A DNA stretch of 48,857 bases from an uncultured Bartonella sp. GTDB taxonomy: Bacteria > Pseudomonadota > Alphaproteobacteria > Rhizobiales > Rhizobiaceae. The notes under the pieces are model-generated. The model searched no databases. It was not told the DNA's origin and was given only the letters and a program-made list of their open reading frames with translations. The stretch is taken from the NCBI RefSeq assembly GCF_945285465.1, contig NZ_CALYQK010000010.1, forward strand, positions 1 through 48,857, in the 5' to 3' direction. The position numbers and the translations under genes are program-made. Position 1 is the first letter of the stretch. Each line of letters begins with the position of its first letter. Below are positions 27,771 to 36,932 of the stretch, one piece after another.

Positions 27771-28490
27771 TTAAGCTGCTACGACTTTTTTCTGTAACTC
27801 GATAAGGCCGAAAATACCGCTTTTTGCCAGTGCCATCAAGCTTGCAAATTGTTCCTCGCTAAAAGGTTCTCCTTCAGCCGTCCCCTGAATTTCGACAATG
27901 CTGCCTTTACCGGTCATAACGAAATTGGCATCGGTTTGGGCGCTAGAATCCTCAGCATAATCAAGATCAAGTACGGGGCTGCCCTGATAGATACCGCAAG
28001 AGATGGCCGCAACATAGTCTTTCAGCACTTTGTCTCGCAGCACCATCTGGCGACTTTCCATAAAGCTCAGGCAATCATAAAGTGCAACCCACGCGCCGGT
28101 GATAGACGCGGTACGTGTGCCGCCATCTGCCTGAAGCACATCACAATCAATGGTTATCTGCATTTCACCCAGTGCCTTTAAATCAACAACCGAGCGCAGC
28201 GAACGACCGATCAGACGCTGGATTTCCATGGTACGCCCACCCTGTTTGCCGGAAGCGGCCTCACGACGCATTCTTTCACCCGTGGAACGGGGCAGCATGC
28301 CATATTCGGCAGTAACCCAACCTTTTCCGGAATTGCGCATCCAGTTTGGAACTCGTTCTTCGAGGCTTGCTGTGCAAAGAACATGGGTGTCACCAAATTT
28401 AACCAGACATGAACCCTCGGCATGTTTGTTGACATGGCGTTCAAACGAAACAGCTCGCATTTCATTGCTAGCACGATTGGACGGACGCAT
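27771..28490 (-). CDS. rph: Ribonuclease PH
   Basis: RNase PH trims tRNA 3' ends by phosphorolysis. The 239-residue protein matches family length (about 238) and shows MRPSNR at the start, [17 protein letters not shown] (catalytic and phosphate-binding arginines), [34 protein letters not shown], and a C-terminal [10 protein letters not shown]. The start at ATG 28490 has AAAGGA upstream; the longer frame reaches into the hrcA promoter and is not credible. The gene is divergent from hrcA. Confidence 0.96.
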   Translation of the reverse strand: MRPSNRASNEMRAVSFERHVNKHAEGSCLVKFGDTHVLCTASLEERVPNWMRNSGKGWVTAEYGMLPRSTGERMRREAASGKQGGRTMEIQRLIGRSLRSVVDLKALGEMQITIDCDVLQADGGTRTASITGAWVALYDCLSFMESRQMVLRDKVLKDYVAAISCGIYQGSPVLDLDYAEDSSAQTDANFVMTGKGSIVEIQGTAEGEPFSEEQFASLMALAKSGIFGLIELQKKVVAA

Positions 28491-28535
28491 ATATTTTCCT
28501 TTCCCTGAAGTGGTGTCTAACGCTTCTTTAGACCA

Positions 28536-28564
28536 TTTGACCCGCCTTTGGCAAAACTTATATA
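28536..28564 (+). promoter_or_regulatory. hrcA: Promoter of hrcA
   Basis: TTTGAC (28536-28541), a 17-base spacer and TATATA (28559-28564) give a good alphaproteobacterial housekeeping promoter about 30 bases before the hrcA ATG. No CIRCE element (TTAGCACTC-N9-GAGTGCTAA) is present, so hrcA is apparently not autoregulated here. Confidence 0.6.
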
Positions 28565-28597
28565 GATAGAAACAAACGCTAAATTTGAAGAGAAACA

Positions 28598-29665
28598 ATG
28601 AAACACTCCATTCCTGATGGACTGAAGAGTCTTGATGAACGCTCGCGCGATATTTTCAGGCGCATTGTCGAAACCTATCTCAATGATGGCGATCCGGTAG
28701 GTTCGCGTAACTTGTCGCGGCAATTGCCGCAAAGCCTGTCGCCGGCGACAATCCGCACGATTATGAGCGAGCTCGAGCATCTTGGGCTTATTTATTCGCC
28801 ACATATATCGGCCGGGCGTATGCCGACACAATCGGGTCTGCGCTTTTTTGTTGATGCCTTTATCGAGGTTGGCGATCTGCCACCAAAAGAACGTAAAACC
28901 ATTGAAACGCAAGTCGAAGCGGCAGGCCAGGCCCAGTCGGTCGAACAGTTTTTGACCGGCGCGAGCCAGATTTTATCCGGTCTTTCACGCGGTGCCGGTC
29001 TTGTTCTGGCAACAAAAAACGAGGGAACCCTCAAACATATCGAATTTGTGCGTCTTGATTCGTCACGTGCTATGGCTGTTTTGGTGACACAAAATGGCGA
29101 TGTGGAAAACCGCATCGTTAATTTGCCGGAAGGTGTCACCCTTTCCCAACTGAGTGAAGCAACAAATTTTCTCAATACCCATATTCAAGGGCGGACATTA
29201 AACCAAGCAAAGGCTGAAATTTCACGTCAGAGAGAAGAAACCAAAGCCGCTCTGGACGAATTGTCACAACATCTGGTTGATACCGGTCTGGCTGTATGGG
29301 GCGGAGAAGATCAGGGGCGCAAAACACAGCTCATCGTGCGTGGTCGCGGTAATCTATTGGAAGATGTCAAAGCTGCCGAAGACCTTGAACGTCTGCGCCA
29401 TCTCTTTGACGACCTTGAAACGCGTGAAAGTATGATGCAGCTTCTTGACCTTGCCGAAGAAGGATCCGGCGTGCGAATTTTCATCGGTTCGGAAAACAAG
29501 CTGTTTTCTTTATCCGGTTCGTCATTGATTGTTGCTCCCTATTGTGATTCAAACCAGCATGTTATTGGCGCACTTGGCGTTATCGGGCCAACACGGCTCA
29601 ATTATGCGCGCATTGTACCTATGGTTGACTATACAGCCCAGCTTGTGTCGCGCCTTCTTAAATAG
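28598..29665 (+). CDS. hrcA: Heat-inducible transcription repressor HrcA
   Basis: HrcA represses groESL (and dnaK in some bacteria) by binding CIRCE. The 355-residue product has the N-terminal winged helix ([26 protein letters not shown], then [30 protein letters not shown]) and the HrcA core ending in [20 protein letters not shown]. Length and motifs match Rhizobiales members. grpE normally follows directly, but here about 4.2 kb of other genes intervenes, so the two are no longer co-transcribed. Confidence 0.95.
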   Translation: MKHSIPDGLKSLDERSRDIFRRIVETYLNDGDPVGSRNLSRQLPQSLSPATIRTIMSELEHLGLIYSPHISAGRMPTQSGLRFFVDAFIEVGDLPPKERKTIETQVEAAGQAQSVEQFLTGASQILSGLSRGAGLVLATKNEGTLKHIEFVRLDSSRAMAVLVTQNGDVENRIVNLPEGVTLSQLSEATNFLNTHIQGRTLNQAKAEISRQREETKAALDELSQHLVDTGLAVWGGEDQGRKTQLIVRGRGNLLEDVKAAEDLERLRHLFDDLETRESMMQLLDLAEEGSGVRIFIGSENKLFSLSGSSLIVAPYCDSNQHVIGALGVIGPTRLNYARIVPMVDYTAQLVSRLLK

Positions 29666-29732
29666 CTGTAAAGAGTGGAAAGCCTATAGCTTCCATTGCG
29701 CTTATCGTTTAGAGATGGAAAATCGACACCTG

Positions 29733-29762
29733 ATAAAATATGGCTAAATAAAATATGGCTAA
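29733..29762 (+). repeat. Perfect tandem duplication of 15 bases
   Basis: ATAAAATATGGCTAA occurs twice with no gap (29733-29747 and 29748-29762), immediately before TATAAT at 29765-29770, in the leader of the ABC transporter operon. It may be a recent slippage duplication or a paired binding site. Confidence 0.7.
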
Positions 29763-29819
29763 TTTATAATCCTGCCGCAACGGATTACATTTTGATAATC
29801 GCTAAAGAAAGCATTGTCT

Positions 29820-30890
29820 ATGAAAACAGTTTTTCTTCACTTTGTTGTTTTATTAAGTGCACTGCTATTTTATTCCACGCCCGGATATTGTGAACCAACA
29901 GAATTTGTTCTTGCCCTGGCGCGCAGCACAACAACACCGGCGGAAGAAACGTTTACTTATGCCATTCCCAAGCAACTTGGTTATTTTTACGAGGAAAATA
30001 TCAATCCGACGCTTCTCTACACCGACGGTTCGACAGCCGCACTACAAGCAGTTGCAACCGGCTCGGCCGATATTGCCTATGCTTCTTCGGCCAATATTGC
30101 TGCCGCAATCGATAAAGGTGTTCCGTTGAAAGCATTTGCCGGAATAACCGTTAAATGGCCATATTTCATCGGTGTTCCCAAAGGTTCTTATATTCATTCT
30201 ATTGCCGACCTTAAAGGCACCAGGATTGGCGTTATCAGCCTTGCTTCGGCATCTTACGCTGATTTACGGGCAAATCTGAAACTTGCTGGCCTATCGGAAA
30301 GCGATGTAACGATCGTTCCGGTTGGAGCGGGTGCGCGCGCCGCCGCAGCACTCAATTCCGGCGATATTGATGCGGTCGACAGCTATTCGGATAGTTTTAC
30401 TGTTATGCGCCAGCATGGGGTAGAGTTTAATCTTTTGCAACGCCCCGAACAAATGAACCGGCTTTTCAGTGTTACCATGGTTACCAGCCAGAAGATATTC
30501 GACAAAAAACCGGATGAACTTTCAGCTTTTGCACGTGCTGCCTATAAAGGCATTATTTACACCAAACTTTACCCCGAAAGTGCTTTGAAACTTGCTTTCA
30601 AAGAATTTCCGGAACTAAGTGGTGCCGACAACATTTCGGGAAAGGATGCACAAAACACTGCGGAAGCCATGGCGATTGCACTTGCCGACTCAATTCCGAC
30701 CGACAAGCCTGATCCGTCCACATGGGGATGGTGGCTTGATATACCGGCACAACGCTGGCAAGCTGTTTTGTCTTTTGCCTATGAAACCGGTTCAACCGAA
30801 CGGTTACTTGCCGTAAAAGATGTGTGGAACGATTCATTGATGCCAAAAATTTATAATTTTGATATCAAGTCGATTGTTGAGAAGAATTAA
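29820..30890 (+). CDS. ABC transporter substrate-binding protein, NitT/TauT (NMT1-like) type
   Basis: The 356-residue protein carries a signal peptide (hydrophobic stretch then STPGYC, residues 1 to about 25). A SsuA/THI5-like periplasmic binding fold follows, with the typical GSADIAYASSANIAAAIDKG and DLKGTRIGVISLASASYADLR segments. The start is ATG 29820. It leads an operon with an ATPase (30938) and a permease (31787), a complete importer. Family members carry taurine, alkanesulfonates, nitrate, thiamine precursors or riboflavin. Nothing nearby identifies the ligand; there is no TPP or FMN riboswitch and no sulfonatase gene. It lies between hrcA and grpE, which suggests insertion. Confidence 0.88.
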   Translation: MKTVFLHFVVLLSALLFYSTPGYCEPTEFVLALARSTTTPAEETFTYAIPKQLGYFYEENINPTLLYTDGSTAALQAVATGSADIAYASSANIAAAIDKGVPLKAFAGITVKWPYFIGVPKGSYIHSIADLKGTRIGVISLASASYADLRANLKLAGLSESDVTIVPVGAGARAAAALNSGDIDAVDSYSDSFTVMRQHGVEFNLLQRPEQMNRLFSVTMVTSQKIFDKKPDELSAFARAAYKGIIYTKLYPESALKLAFKEFPELSGADNISGKDAQNTAEAMAIALADSIPTDKPDPSTWGWWLDIPAQRWQAVLSFAYETGSTERLLAVKDVWNDSLMPKIYNFDIKSIVEKN

Positions 30891-30937
30891 CCCGTTAATA
30901 TCGGCTATTTACAGCTTGAAGGATTGAGAACACGTCT

Positions 30938-31720
30938 ATGCCGTCTATCAAAAACCCCCTTATTTCCATCAAGGGATTGCACAAAAGCTATACCAGCAAA
31001 AAAGACGGCACGATTGATGCGCTAGAAGATGTCAATCTGGAAATTGCTGAGGGAGAGTTTGTTGCTCTTGTCGGCCCGTCAGGTTGTGGCAAAACAACTT
31101 TGTTAAAAATTCTTGCCGGTCTCGTCGATAGTTTTAACGGCGAGGTTATTTTGAATGATGTTGCTGTGACACGGCCTTCTGCCAATGTCGGATTTGTCTT
31201 TCAAGAGCCGACATTGCTGGCGTGGCGCACAATCCTGCAAAATATTTTATTGCCTGTCGAGCTTATGCATTTAGATAAAAAGCTTTATCGTGACCGCGCT
31301 TTGATGCTGATGGAAACTGTGGGGCTTAAAGGCTTTGAAAACAAGCTTCCAAACGAGCTTTCAGGCGGCATGCGACAACGGGCGGGAATTTGCCGTGCTC
31401 TTATCCGCGATCCGAAAGTATTGCTGATGGACGAGCCATTTGGTGCCCTTGATGCGATGACGCGAGAACTTTTGAATAGTGAATTGCAAAATATTTGGCT
31501 CGAAAGCAAAAAAACCGTGCTTTTTGTAACGCATTCCATTCCCGAAGCTGTGTTTCTTGCCGACAAAGTTGTTGTGATGAGTCCGCGTCCCGGGCATATT
31601 GAAGAAATTGTCGATGTCAAACTTGCGCGTCCACGAGAAATTCAAACATTAACAGATAAAAATGTTGGAAAGATTTTAGGGCGTATACGACAACATTTTA
31701 AAAATTTTAGTATCAATTAA
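30938..31720 (+). CDS. ABC transporter ATP-binding protein, NitT/TauT type
   Basis: The 260-residue ATPase has Walker A GPSGCGKTT (residues 46-54), Q-loop FVFQEPTLLAW, signature LSGGM, Walker B LLMDEPFGALD and the switch His in VTHSIPEA. FGALDAMTR is characteristic of the SsuB/TauB group. It energises import by the neighbouring permease together with the upstream binding protein. Confidence 0.93.
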   Translation: MPSIKNPLISIKGLHKSYTSKKDGTIDALEDVNLEIAEGEFVALVGPSGCGKTTLLKILAGLVDSFNGEVILNDVAVTRPSANVGFVFQEPTLLAWRTILQNILLPVELMHLDKKLYRDRALMLMETVGLKGFENKLPNELSGGMRQRAGICRALIRDPKVLLMDEPFGALDAMTRELLNSELQNIWLESKKTVLFVTHSIPEAVFLADKVVVMSPRPGHIEEIVDVKLARPREIQTLTDKNVGKILGRIRQHFKNFSIN

Positions 31721-31786
31721 GGCTTTGCCATTGCATACCGGCAATGGTCAAACCGTGTGAATGGCAAATAACGAGAAAGGCTGGCA

Positions 31787-32554
31787 ATGTTAAATAATGA
31801 AAAAACGCTTCAAGTATTGCTTGTCGTTGTTGTTTTTATTCTCGTTGTCGGTTTTTGGGAAACAGCCGTATGGCTGTGGCAGGTACCAACCTATCTCTTG
31901 CCACCTCCAAGTCTTATCTTTTTTCAGCTTCTTCGTTTGTTACAATCTTCCATGTTCTGGGAAAATCTGGTTGTAACAATGGCTGAAGTGTTGTTCGGCT
32001 ATATTTGCGGCATGGTTCTTGCCGCTCTTTTAGGGGTTGCCATATCACAAGTCTGGGTGTTTCAACTGGCGCTTCTTCCCTATATCATTGCATTCCAGAC
32101 CATTCCGACAGTCGCACTTGCTCCTATTTTTCTGCAATGGTTCGGCTATGGCATTGCATCAAAAATCGTCATGGCTGCACTTATTTCGTTTTTCCCGATG
32201 CTCATTAATGTCATTGCCGGGCTACAATCGGCTGGCCGTGAAGAGATACAAATGCTCAAAGCTTTTGGTGCAACACAAATCCAAATTTTATTAAAAATCA
32301 AATTTCCTGCTTCATTACCGTTTGTTTTTGCCGGTCTCAGTCTGGGGATTATCTTTGCACTTATCGGCGCAATTGTTGCCGAATTTGTTGGCGCACAAAA
32401 GGGGTTGGGCAAGATGCTGATGCAGTTTAATGAACAATTCAATATTGCTGGCCAATTTGCCATTCTCGGTATATTGGCGTTGATCGGCGTTATCATGCAT
32501 TTAATTGTCGGATATGCCAAACACAGAATTATTTTTTGGGGTGGCCAAAAATGA
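31787..32554 (+). CDS. ABC transporter permease, NitT/TauT type
   Basis: The 255-residue membrane protein has about six hydrophobic segments and the BPD_transp_1 EAA-like loop around GREEIQMLKAFGATQIQILLKIKFPASLPFVFAGLS, which contacts the ATPase. PPPSLIFFQLLRLL near the N-terminus is typical of the SsuC/TauC family. It completes the three-gene importer; no obvious terminator follows it. Confidence 0.92.
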   Translation: MLNNEKTLQVLLVVVVFILVVGFWETAVWLWQVPTYLLPPPSLIFFQLLRLLQSSMFWENLVVTMAEVLFGYICGMVLAALLGVAISQVWVFQLALLPYIIAFQTIPTVALAPIFLQWFGYGIASKIVMAALISFFPMLINVIAGLQSAGREEIQMLKAFGATQIQILLKIKFPASLPFVFAGLSLGIIFALIGAIVAEFVGAQKGLGKMLMQFNEQFNIAGQFAILGILALIGVIMHLIVGYAKHRIIFWGGQK

Positions 32555-32807
32555 TGTACATTAGAGAAACAATTTCCCGTTTGGTTTTTCACAAAAACGT
32601 TACATTTTGACAGCTACAGCGGCTTCAATTGTTTCGCTATCGCGTTTTTTTTCAATAAAACTGGCTGAAAAATTGAAAAACCGTCATTAAAACACAATTT
32701 AAAATAAGAAACTTTCTTTTAATGGAAAGTTAGTTTAGATACTCTTAGAAACGCTCTAAAGAGCACCATATCTGTTGAAACAAATTTTATAGAATAGGCT
32801 TAGAGTT

Positions 32808-33761
32808 ATGCGAATTAGGCTTGGAACACGGAAAAGTGCGTTGGCACGGGTACAAGCGCAAAGTGTGGCTAAGCTTTTGCAGGAAGTTGACCCTACATTA
32901 ACGATCGAGACCGTATTGCTTGGCTGTGTCGGGGATAAAGATAAGCGTACAAGTTTTCAGGATATCGGTAATGTCGGTGTTTTTACCAAAAGCGGTGAAG
33001 AGGCTTTGTTAAACCGCGAGGTGGATGTGGTTGTCCACTCGCTGAAAGACTTGCCAACCGGACAGCCGGAAGGGCTTATTCTTGCTTCGGTACCAAAGCG
33101 CGAAGATCCGCGCGATGTTTTGTGTGGTTTAAAATTTGACGATATTCGCGGCAACCATCATAAAATCGGAACCGGTTCTATTCGGCGAGCTGCACAATTG
33201 CGGTCTTTTTTCCCTGATATCGAAATTGTGCCGGTGCGCGGCAATGTGCCGCCGCGGTTGCGGCGTGCTGTCGATAAGAACGGTATTGATGCAACAATCC
33301 TTGCCGCAGCAGGATTGAAGCGACTTGGTCTTTTTGAGCCGCAAATGGAATGTCTCAATCCGCAAATTTTTCCTTATGCAGTGGCACAAGGTGCTTTGGG
33401 CATAGAATGCCGCAGCCATGACAAAGATATTATCCGCTTACTCAAATCTATCGAATGTAAAAAAACCCGTGCCGAAACCGATGCCGAGCGAGCATTGATG
33501 AAATATCTCGGCGCCGGGTGTAACCTTCCTGTCGGTGTTTGTTCAACATGGAAAAATACCATGCTCTATATGAAAGCAACCGTAACCGGTGTTGATGGGT
33601 TGACGCAGGTCGTTGACTATGCCGCAACCTGTACCTATGGCGTTGAAGAAATGGGAAAAATTCTGGCTGAACGCCTGCTTTCAAAAGGTGCTGGCGATTT
33701 ACTTCGGGCTTGCACTGCCAATAGTGATAAAAAAAAGGTTGAGAGCTTACTTAAAGCTTGA
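32808..33761 (+). CDS. hemC: Porphobilinogen deaminase (hydroxymethylbilane synthase), divergent form
   Basis: HemC joins four porphobilinogens into hydroxymethylbilane in heme and B12 synthesis. The 317-residue product keeps the key residues: Asp81 in VHSLKDLPT, Arg126-Arg127 in GSIRRAAQL, RGNVPPRL, and Cys238 in GAGCNLPVG, which holds the dipyrromethane cofactor. The loop normally reading GGKGLF(T/V)KELE is IGNVGVFTKSGEE, so the usual Gly-Gly-Lys is Gly-Asn-Val, a departure from alphaproteobacterial enzymes. It sits apart from hemD, between an ABC transporter and grpE, with its own terminator. It may be an acquired or second hemC; I cannot tell whether another copy exists outside the window. 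Confidence 0.85.
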   Translation: MRIRLGTRKSALARVQAQSVAKLLQEVDPTLTIETVLLGCVGDKDKRTSFQDIGNVGVFTKSGEEALLNREVDVVVHSLKDLPTGQPEGLILASVPKREDPRDVLCGLKFDDIRGNHHKIGTGSIRRAAQLRSFFPDIEIVPVRGNVPPRLRRAVDKNGIDATILAAAGLKRLGLFEPQMECLNPQIFPYAVAQGALGIECRSHDKDIIRLLKSIECKKTRAETDAERALMKYLGAGCNLPVGVCSTWKNTMLYMKATVTGVDGLTQVVDYAATCTYGVEEMGKILAERLLSKGAGDLLRACTANSDKKKVESLLKA

Positions 33762-33810
33762 TACTGTTTTTTAAACAGTGGTGTAACGACTATCACTATT
33801 ACATATAAAT

Positions 33811-33836
33811 AGAAGCATTTAAGCTTCTTTTGTTGT
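33811..33836 (+). terminator. hemC: Terminator of hemC
   Basis: AGAAGC / GCTTCT (33811-33816 and 33823-33828) with a 6-base loop is followed by TTTTGTTGTTT, about 50 bases after the hemC stop. Confidence 0.6.
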
Positions 33837-33907
33837 TTGCCTCTTGATTTTTATGGCTAAAATTTCGATATCGAACTTAATGAGTATTATCGAGAAGTGG
33901 GAATTCT

Positions 33908-34594
33908 ATGTCTGATGGAAAAAAGAAGTCTGGTAAAGACGATATCGAAAATCGCAATTTGAAAAATCCGACTGATCGTGAGGCGCTGAAGCGTGCCGCT
34001 GACGATTTTTTAAAACAGCGCAAGCAAGAAGCCAAGGCCGAAGTCGCGGACGATCAGGTTGTTGATGATGGTGCAGATGCTGTAGCAGCGTTGGAAGCCG
34101 AAAATGAAGAACTGAAAGATCAGATTTTGCGCCTTGCTGCAGAGATGGAAAATTTGCGCCGCCGTACAGCGCGCGATGTTGCTGATGCGAAGGCCTATTC
34201 GGTTGCCAATTTTGCCCGTGACATGTTGCAGGTATCGGATAATCTCAGCCGCGCTTTACAAGCCATTCCAGAAGGTGCGCGTGAGCACGATGCTGGCTTG
34301 AATGCTTTGGCAGAGGGTGTAGAAATGACCGAACGCGCCATGATGGCCGCGTTGGAACGCAATGGTGTCAAGAAAATTCACCCCGAGGGGCAAAAATTCG
34401 ACCCGAATTTTCATCAGGCTATGTTTGAAATTCCTAATCCTGATGTGCCAAACAATACCGTCCAGCAAGTTGTTCAGGCCGGTTATGTCATTGGTGACCG
34501 TGTGTTGCGACCGGCAATGGTTGGTGTTACCAAAGGCGGACCAAAAGACACAGGTCAAAATAGCGGTTCGGGAAATGCAAAGACGGCCGAATAA
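33908..34594 (+). CDS. grpE: Nucleotide exchange factor GrpE
   Basis: GrpE releases ADP from DnaK. The 228-residue protein has a charged disordered N-terminus, a coiled coil (residues about 55-100, [23 protein letters not shown]) and the C-terminal beta domain with [21 protein letters not shown] and [20 protein letters not shown]. It has its own leader after the hemC terminator, so it has been uncoupled from hrcA. Confidence 0.95.
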   Translation: MSDGKKKSGKDDIENRNLKNPTDREALKRAADDFLKQRKQEAKAEVADDQVVDDGADAVAALEAENEELKDQILRLAAEMENLRRRTARDVADAKAYSVANFARDMLQVSDNLSRALQAIPEGAREHDAGLNALAEGVEMTERAMMAALERNGVKKIHPEGQKFDPNFHQAMFEIPNPDVPNNTVQQVVQAGYVIGDRVLRPAMVGVTKGGPKDTGQNSGSGNAKTAE

Positions 34595-35043
34595 ATTGAA
34601 TAGAATGCGTGCCGTTGAGCAATGATTTGCTGGCAACCATAGGTTAACGCTGTTGAAAGCTATAAAAGGTGGATTTTTCCACCTTTTTTAATTTCTGTCT
34701 GCTTTATTGTTAAAATCGCCATTTCGCTGTTAGAAACATCGTCGTCGATTTTTCAAACATGCGGCCATTTTTGCCGGTTTGGCTATATGCCTGATCAGCA
34801 ATTGAAGATGACCTATTGGTTGTTACCCGAAAAACTGCTGGTAACAACCAAACGATGCCAATCAATCCGATTGATTTTTGGCCAAAACAAAAATTGCATT
34901 TTAAACAATAACATCGTTTGTCTTTATTGATGAGCGGCATATCGGGCGGGAGCTGTCCTGTTGCGTTGCAGATTGCATTTTTCATATATCCGGTCTGGGT
35001 CTGGCGAATGTATTTTTCAACAGGATTACCAAATCCGCCAATT
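34595..35043. other. 449-bp region between grpE and the carboxypeptidase gene
   Basis: The two flanking genes converge here. Apart from the grpE terminator it holds a perfect 12-bp inverted repeat, TTGGTTGTTACC / GGTAACAACCAA (34816-34827 and 34840-34851), and a smaller one, AATCAAT-CCG-ATTGATT (34860-34876). A 16-codon plus-strand frame begins at 34855. Longer frames on both strands run into the carboxypeptidase gene and look like chance. Confidence 0.45.
34664..34690 (+). terminator. grpE: Terminator of grpE
   Basis: AAAAGGTGG / CCACCTTTT (34664-34672 and 34679-34687) with a six-base A/T loop and a run of T is a classical intrinsic terminator 70 bases after grpE. Confidence 0.85.
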
Positions 35044-36411
35044 CTAATTGGCAACGACAATGCAAGAATAAGCCTGTGCAGTGATTTTATTGCAAGCAGC
35101 TGCTGCTTCCGATTCATCGTTAAATGCTCCGAAACTGACACGATAAACTTGTTTGCCATCAACAGTTGCTGGTTCGATGTGACCCAGAGAAGAAACTCTG
35201 CTATCGTTCAACGCCTGCTTGATCGTTTTTAAAAATCCCTTTGCCGACGTTGCATCGGGCAAAACCGCAACCTGAACAATGTAATTGGACTGTATTTCGT
35301 TTTTCAAAATATCGGCAACGTTTTTTTGATTTTCGTTGGCATAGGCCATTGTTGTTGGTGCTTTTTCCAGTTTAACGGTTTTTTTAACGGGAATGACAAC
35401 GGCTGACCGGCTTTCAACGGGCGTTTTTGAAGATGCCTGTGAAAGGCGATCGCGTTGCGTTGTCGAAGCCTTAACAATCTCGGCTTTGCCATTATTGGGT
35501 TGCGCATTTGCCAACTTTGCTTGACCGCGCCATGCCGATTGCGCAACATTCCATTGCGCAAAAATGCGCTTTTTACCGGAACGGCTGGCATTGCCCATAT
35601 AAGCATTGGCAAGCAAAACGACAACATCATCACGTTGACGGCCGGAAGTTCCGCCCAGAACGACAACAACCAGTTTTTTTCCGTCTTTGGCAATGCTGGT
35701 GGTAATCGTAAAACCGGCAAGACCGGTAAACCCTGTTTTTAAACCATCTGCACCGTCAATTCTATCAAGAACACGGTTGTGCCCGTTATAGACTTGCCCG
35801 CGATAATTAAATTGGCGTTGACTGAAGAGATGATAATATTGTGGAAAATGCTCCCGCATGGCAATCGACATCAAGGCAATATCACGCGCGGTAGACACAT
35901 GTCCTTGTGAAGATAGCCCATTGGCATTTTTGAATGTTGTATTTCGCATACCAAGGGTTCTTGCCTTTAGTGTCATAACACGTGCAAAATTTTCCTCGCT
36001 GCCAGCCAGATATTCGGCCGCGACGACTGACGCATCATTGGCTGAAAGAACAATCATGGCGTTGACCGCATCACGTACAGAAATTGTCGAGCCAGCCGCT
36101 AGCCCGAGTTTCATTCGCGGCCTGCTTGCCGCATATCTGGAAACCGGCATTTCGGTATTCCAGTTCAAGCGGCCACTTTGAATCGCATCAAAAACCAGAT
36201 AAAGCGTCATAACTTTGGTAATTGATGCCGGTGGACGTATTTCATCCGCACGATTGGCAAACAACACATTACCGGTATTGGCATCGACAACAATTGCCGG
36301 AATTTCAACGGTATTCGATCTGGCATGTACTGGCGCGAGCGCAAACAGCAAAAGACTCAAAACTGCAAAAAAAACAGCGGTTGAGTCCCGTAAAATCTTG
36401 AAAAGATACAT
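35044..36411 (-). CDS. D-alanyl-D-alanine carboxypeptidase with SPOR domain
   Basis: The 455-residue protein is a penicillin-binding carboxypeptidase of the DacA/DacF (S11) family. A signal peptide cut after Ala30 (VHA) is followed by the catalytic triad motifs: SITK with Ser63 and Lys66, SAN near residue 120, and KTG in GLKTGFTG. A Ser/Lys-rich linker leads to a C-terminal SPOR domain (about residues 370-455, YIVQVAVLPDATSAKGFLKTI), which binds denuded septal glycan. It therefore probably trims peptidoglycan at the division site. The start ATG 36411 has AGGA at 8 bases; the longer frame would include 81 non-coding-like residues. Confidence 0.93.
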   Translation of the reverse strand: MYLFKILRDSTAVFFAVLSLLLFALAPVHARSNTVEIPAIVVDANTGNVLFANRADEIRPPASITKVMTLYLVFDAIQSGRLNWNTEMPVSRYAASRPRMKLGLAAGSTISVRDAVNAMIVLSANDASVVAAEYLAGSEENFARVMTLKARTLGMRNTTFKNANGLSSQGHVSTARDIALMSIAMREHFPQYYHLFSQRQFNYRGQVYNGHNRVLDRIDGADGLKTGFTGLAGFTITTSIAKDGKKLVVVVLGGTSGRQRDDVVVLLANAYMGNASRSGKKRIFAQWNVAQSAWRGQAKLANAQPNNGKAEIVKASTTQRDRLSQASSKTPVESRSAVVIPVKKTVKLEKAPTTMAYANENQKNVADILKNEIQSNYIVQVAVLPDATSAKGFLKTIKQALNDSRVSSLGHIEPATVDGKQVYRVSFGAFNDESEAAAACNKITAQAYSCIVVAN

Positions 36412-36762
36412 CCGTCGATCCTGCCTGAAATTATGCAATATAAAATAAACGCAAAGTATTAAACTGTCTATATCATGGTGCATCTGCGCACCAAGATGAA
36501 GTCCCGGCCTTATAACAGCGTTAATTTCGGGTAAACGGGACTTCAAGCCATATTTCCTATGAATTGTTATATTGACTAACGAACGATAATCAACGAATTG
36601 GCAGGCATTATTTGTATAACGCTTGAATAGGGTTCTTTGACGACAGGCCCGCAATGAAACAAGACATCCGCCACTTGACAGCGCTTCGATGTGACGACCC
36701 TGTTTTCTGGATATCGGCTTATTGTCGATTATCCGCGAAGGTTGGCAACAGAATTTATCGCG

Positions 36763-36804
36763 GATAACAAAAGCAAAAGCCGCCCGCTAGCAACAGGTGG
36801 CTTT
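36763..36804 (-). terminator. accA: Terminator of accA
   Basis: AAAGCCGCC / GGTGGCTTT (36776-36784 and 36796-36804, one G-T pair) is followed leftward by TTTTGCTTTTGTT. It lies about 130 bases past the accA stop. Confidence 0.6.
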
Positions 36805-36841
36805 AATAATCAAGGTTCGTTATCTAAAAAGGTAAATGAAT

Positions 36842-36857
36842 GTTTTCACGTGAAACA
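36842..36857. other. parS: parS-like ParB binding site
   Basis: TTTCACGTGAAACA at 36844-36857 matches the last 14 bases of the 16-bp bacterial parS consensus (TGTTTCACGTGAAACA); the first two bases differ. The core is palindromic and lies in a gene-free region. ParB/Spo0J binds such sites to load partition complexes near the replication origin. Confidence 0.65.
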
Positions 36858-36932
36858 TCAAAGAACGTTTTAAGGAAAATCGGACGCACGCGACGAAAAT
36901 GATTCGTCGCAGCAGCGATGTGTCTTTTTCAT

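Larger units (their letters stand above)
36412..36932. other. 521-bp region between accA and the carboxypeptidase gene
   Basis: Neither strand holds a convincing gene. It contains the accA terminator, a parS-like site, and two inverted repeats in the likely carboxypeptidase leader: TGGTGC-ATCTGC-GCACCA (36476-36493) and GAAGTCCCG / CGGGACTTC (36498-36506 and 36536-36544). Confidence 0.5.

Noticed and set aside
28491-28597. Possible CIRCE element before hrcA
   Set aside because: No TTAGCACTC / GAGTGCTAA pair is present; only a housekeeping promoter is seen.
34710-35162. 150-codon minus-strand frame after the carboxypeptidase gene
   Set aside because: It overlaps the 3' end of the real gene in another frame, has odd composition, and its remainder covers the inverted repeats; no family recognised.
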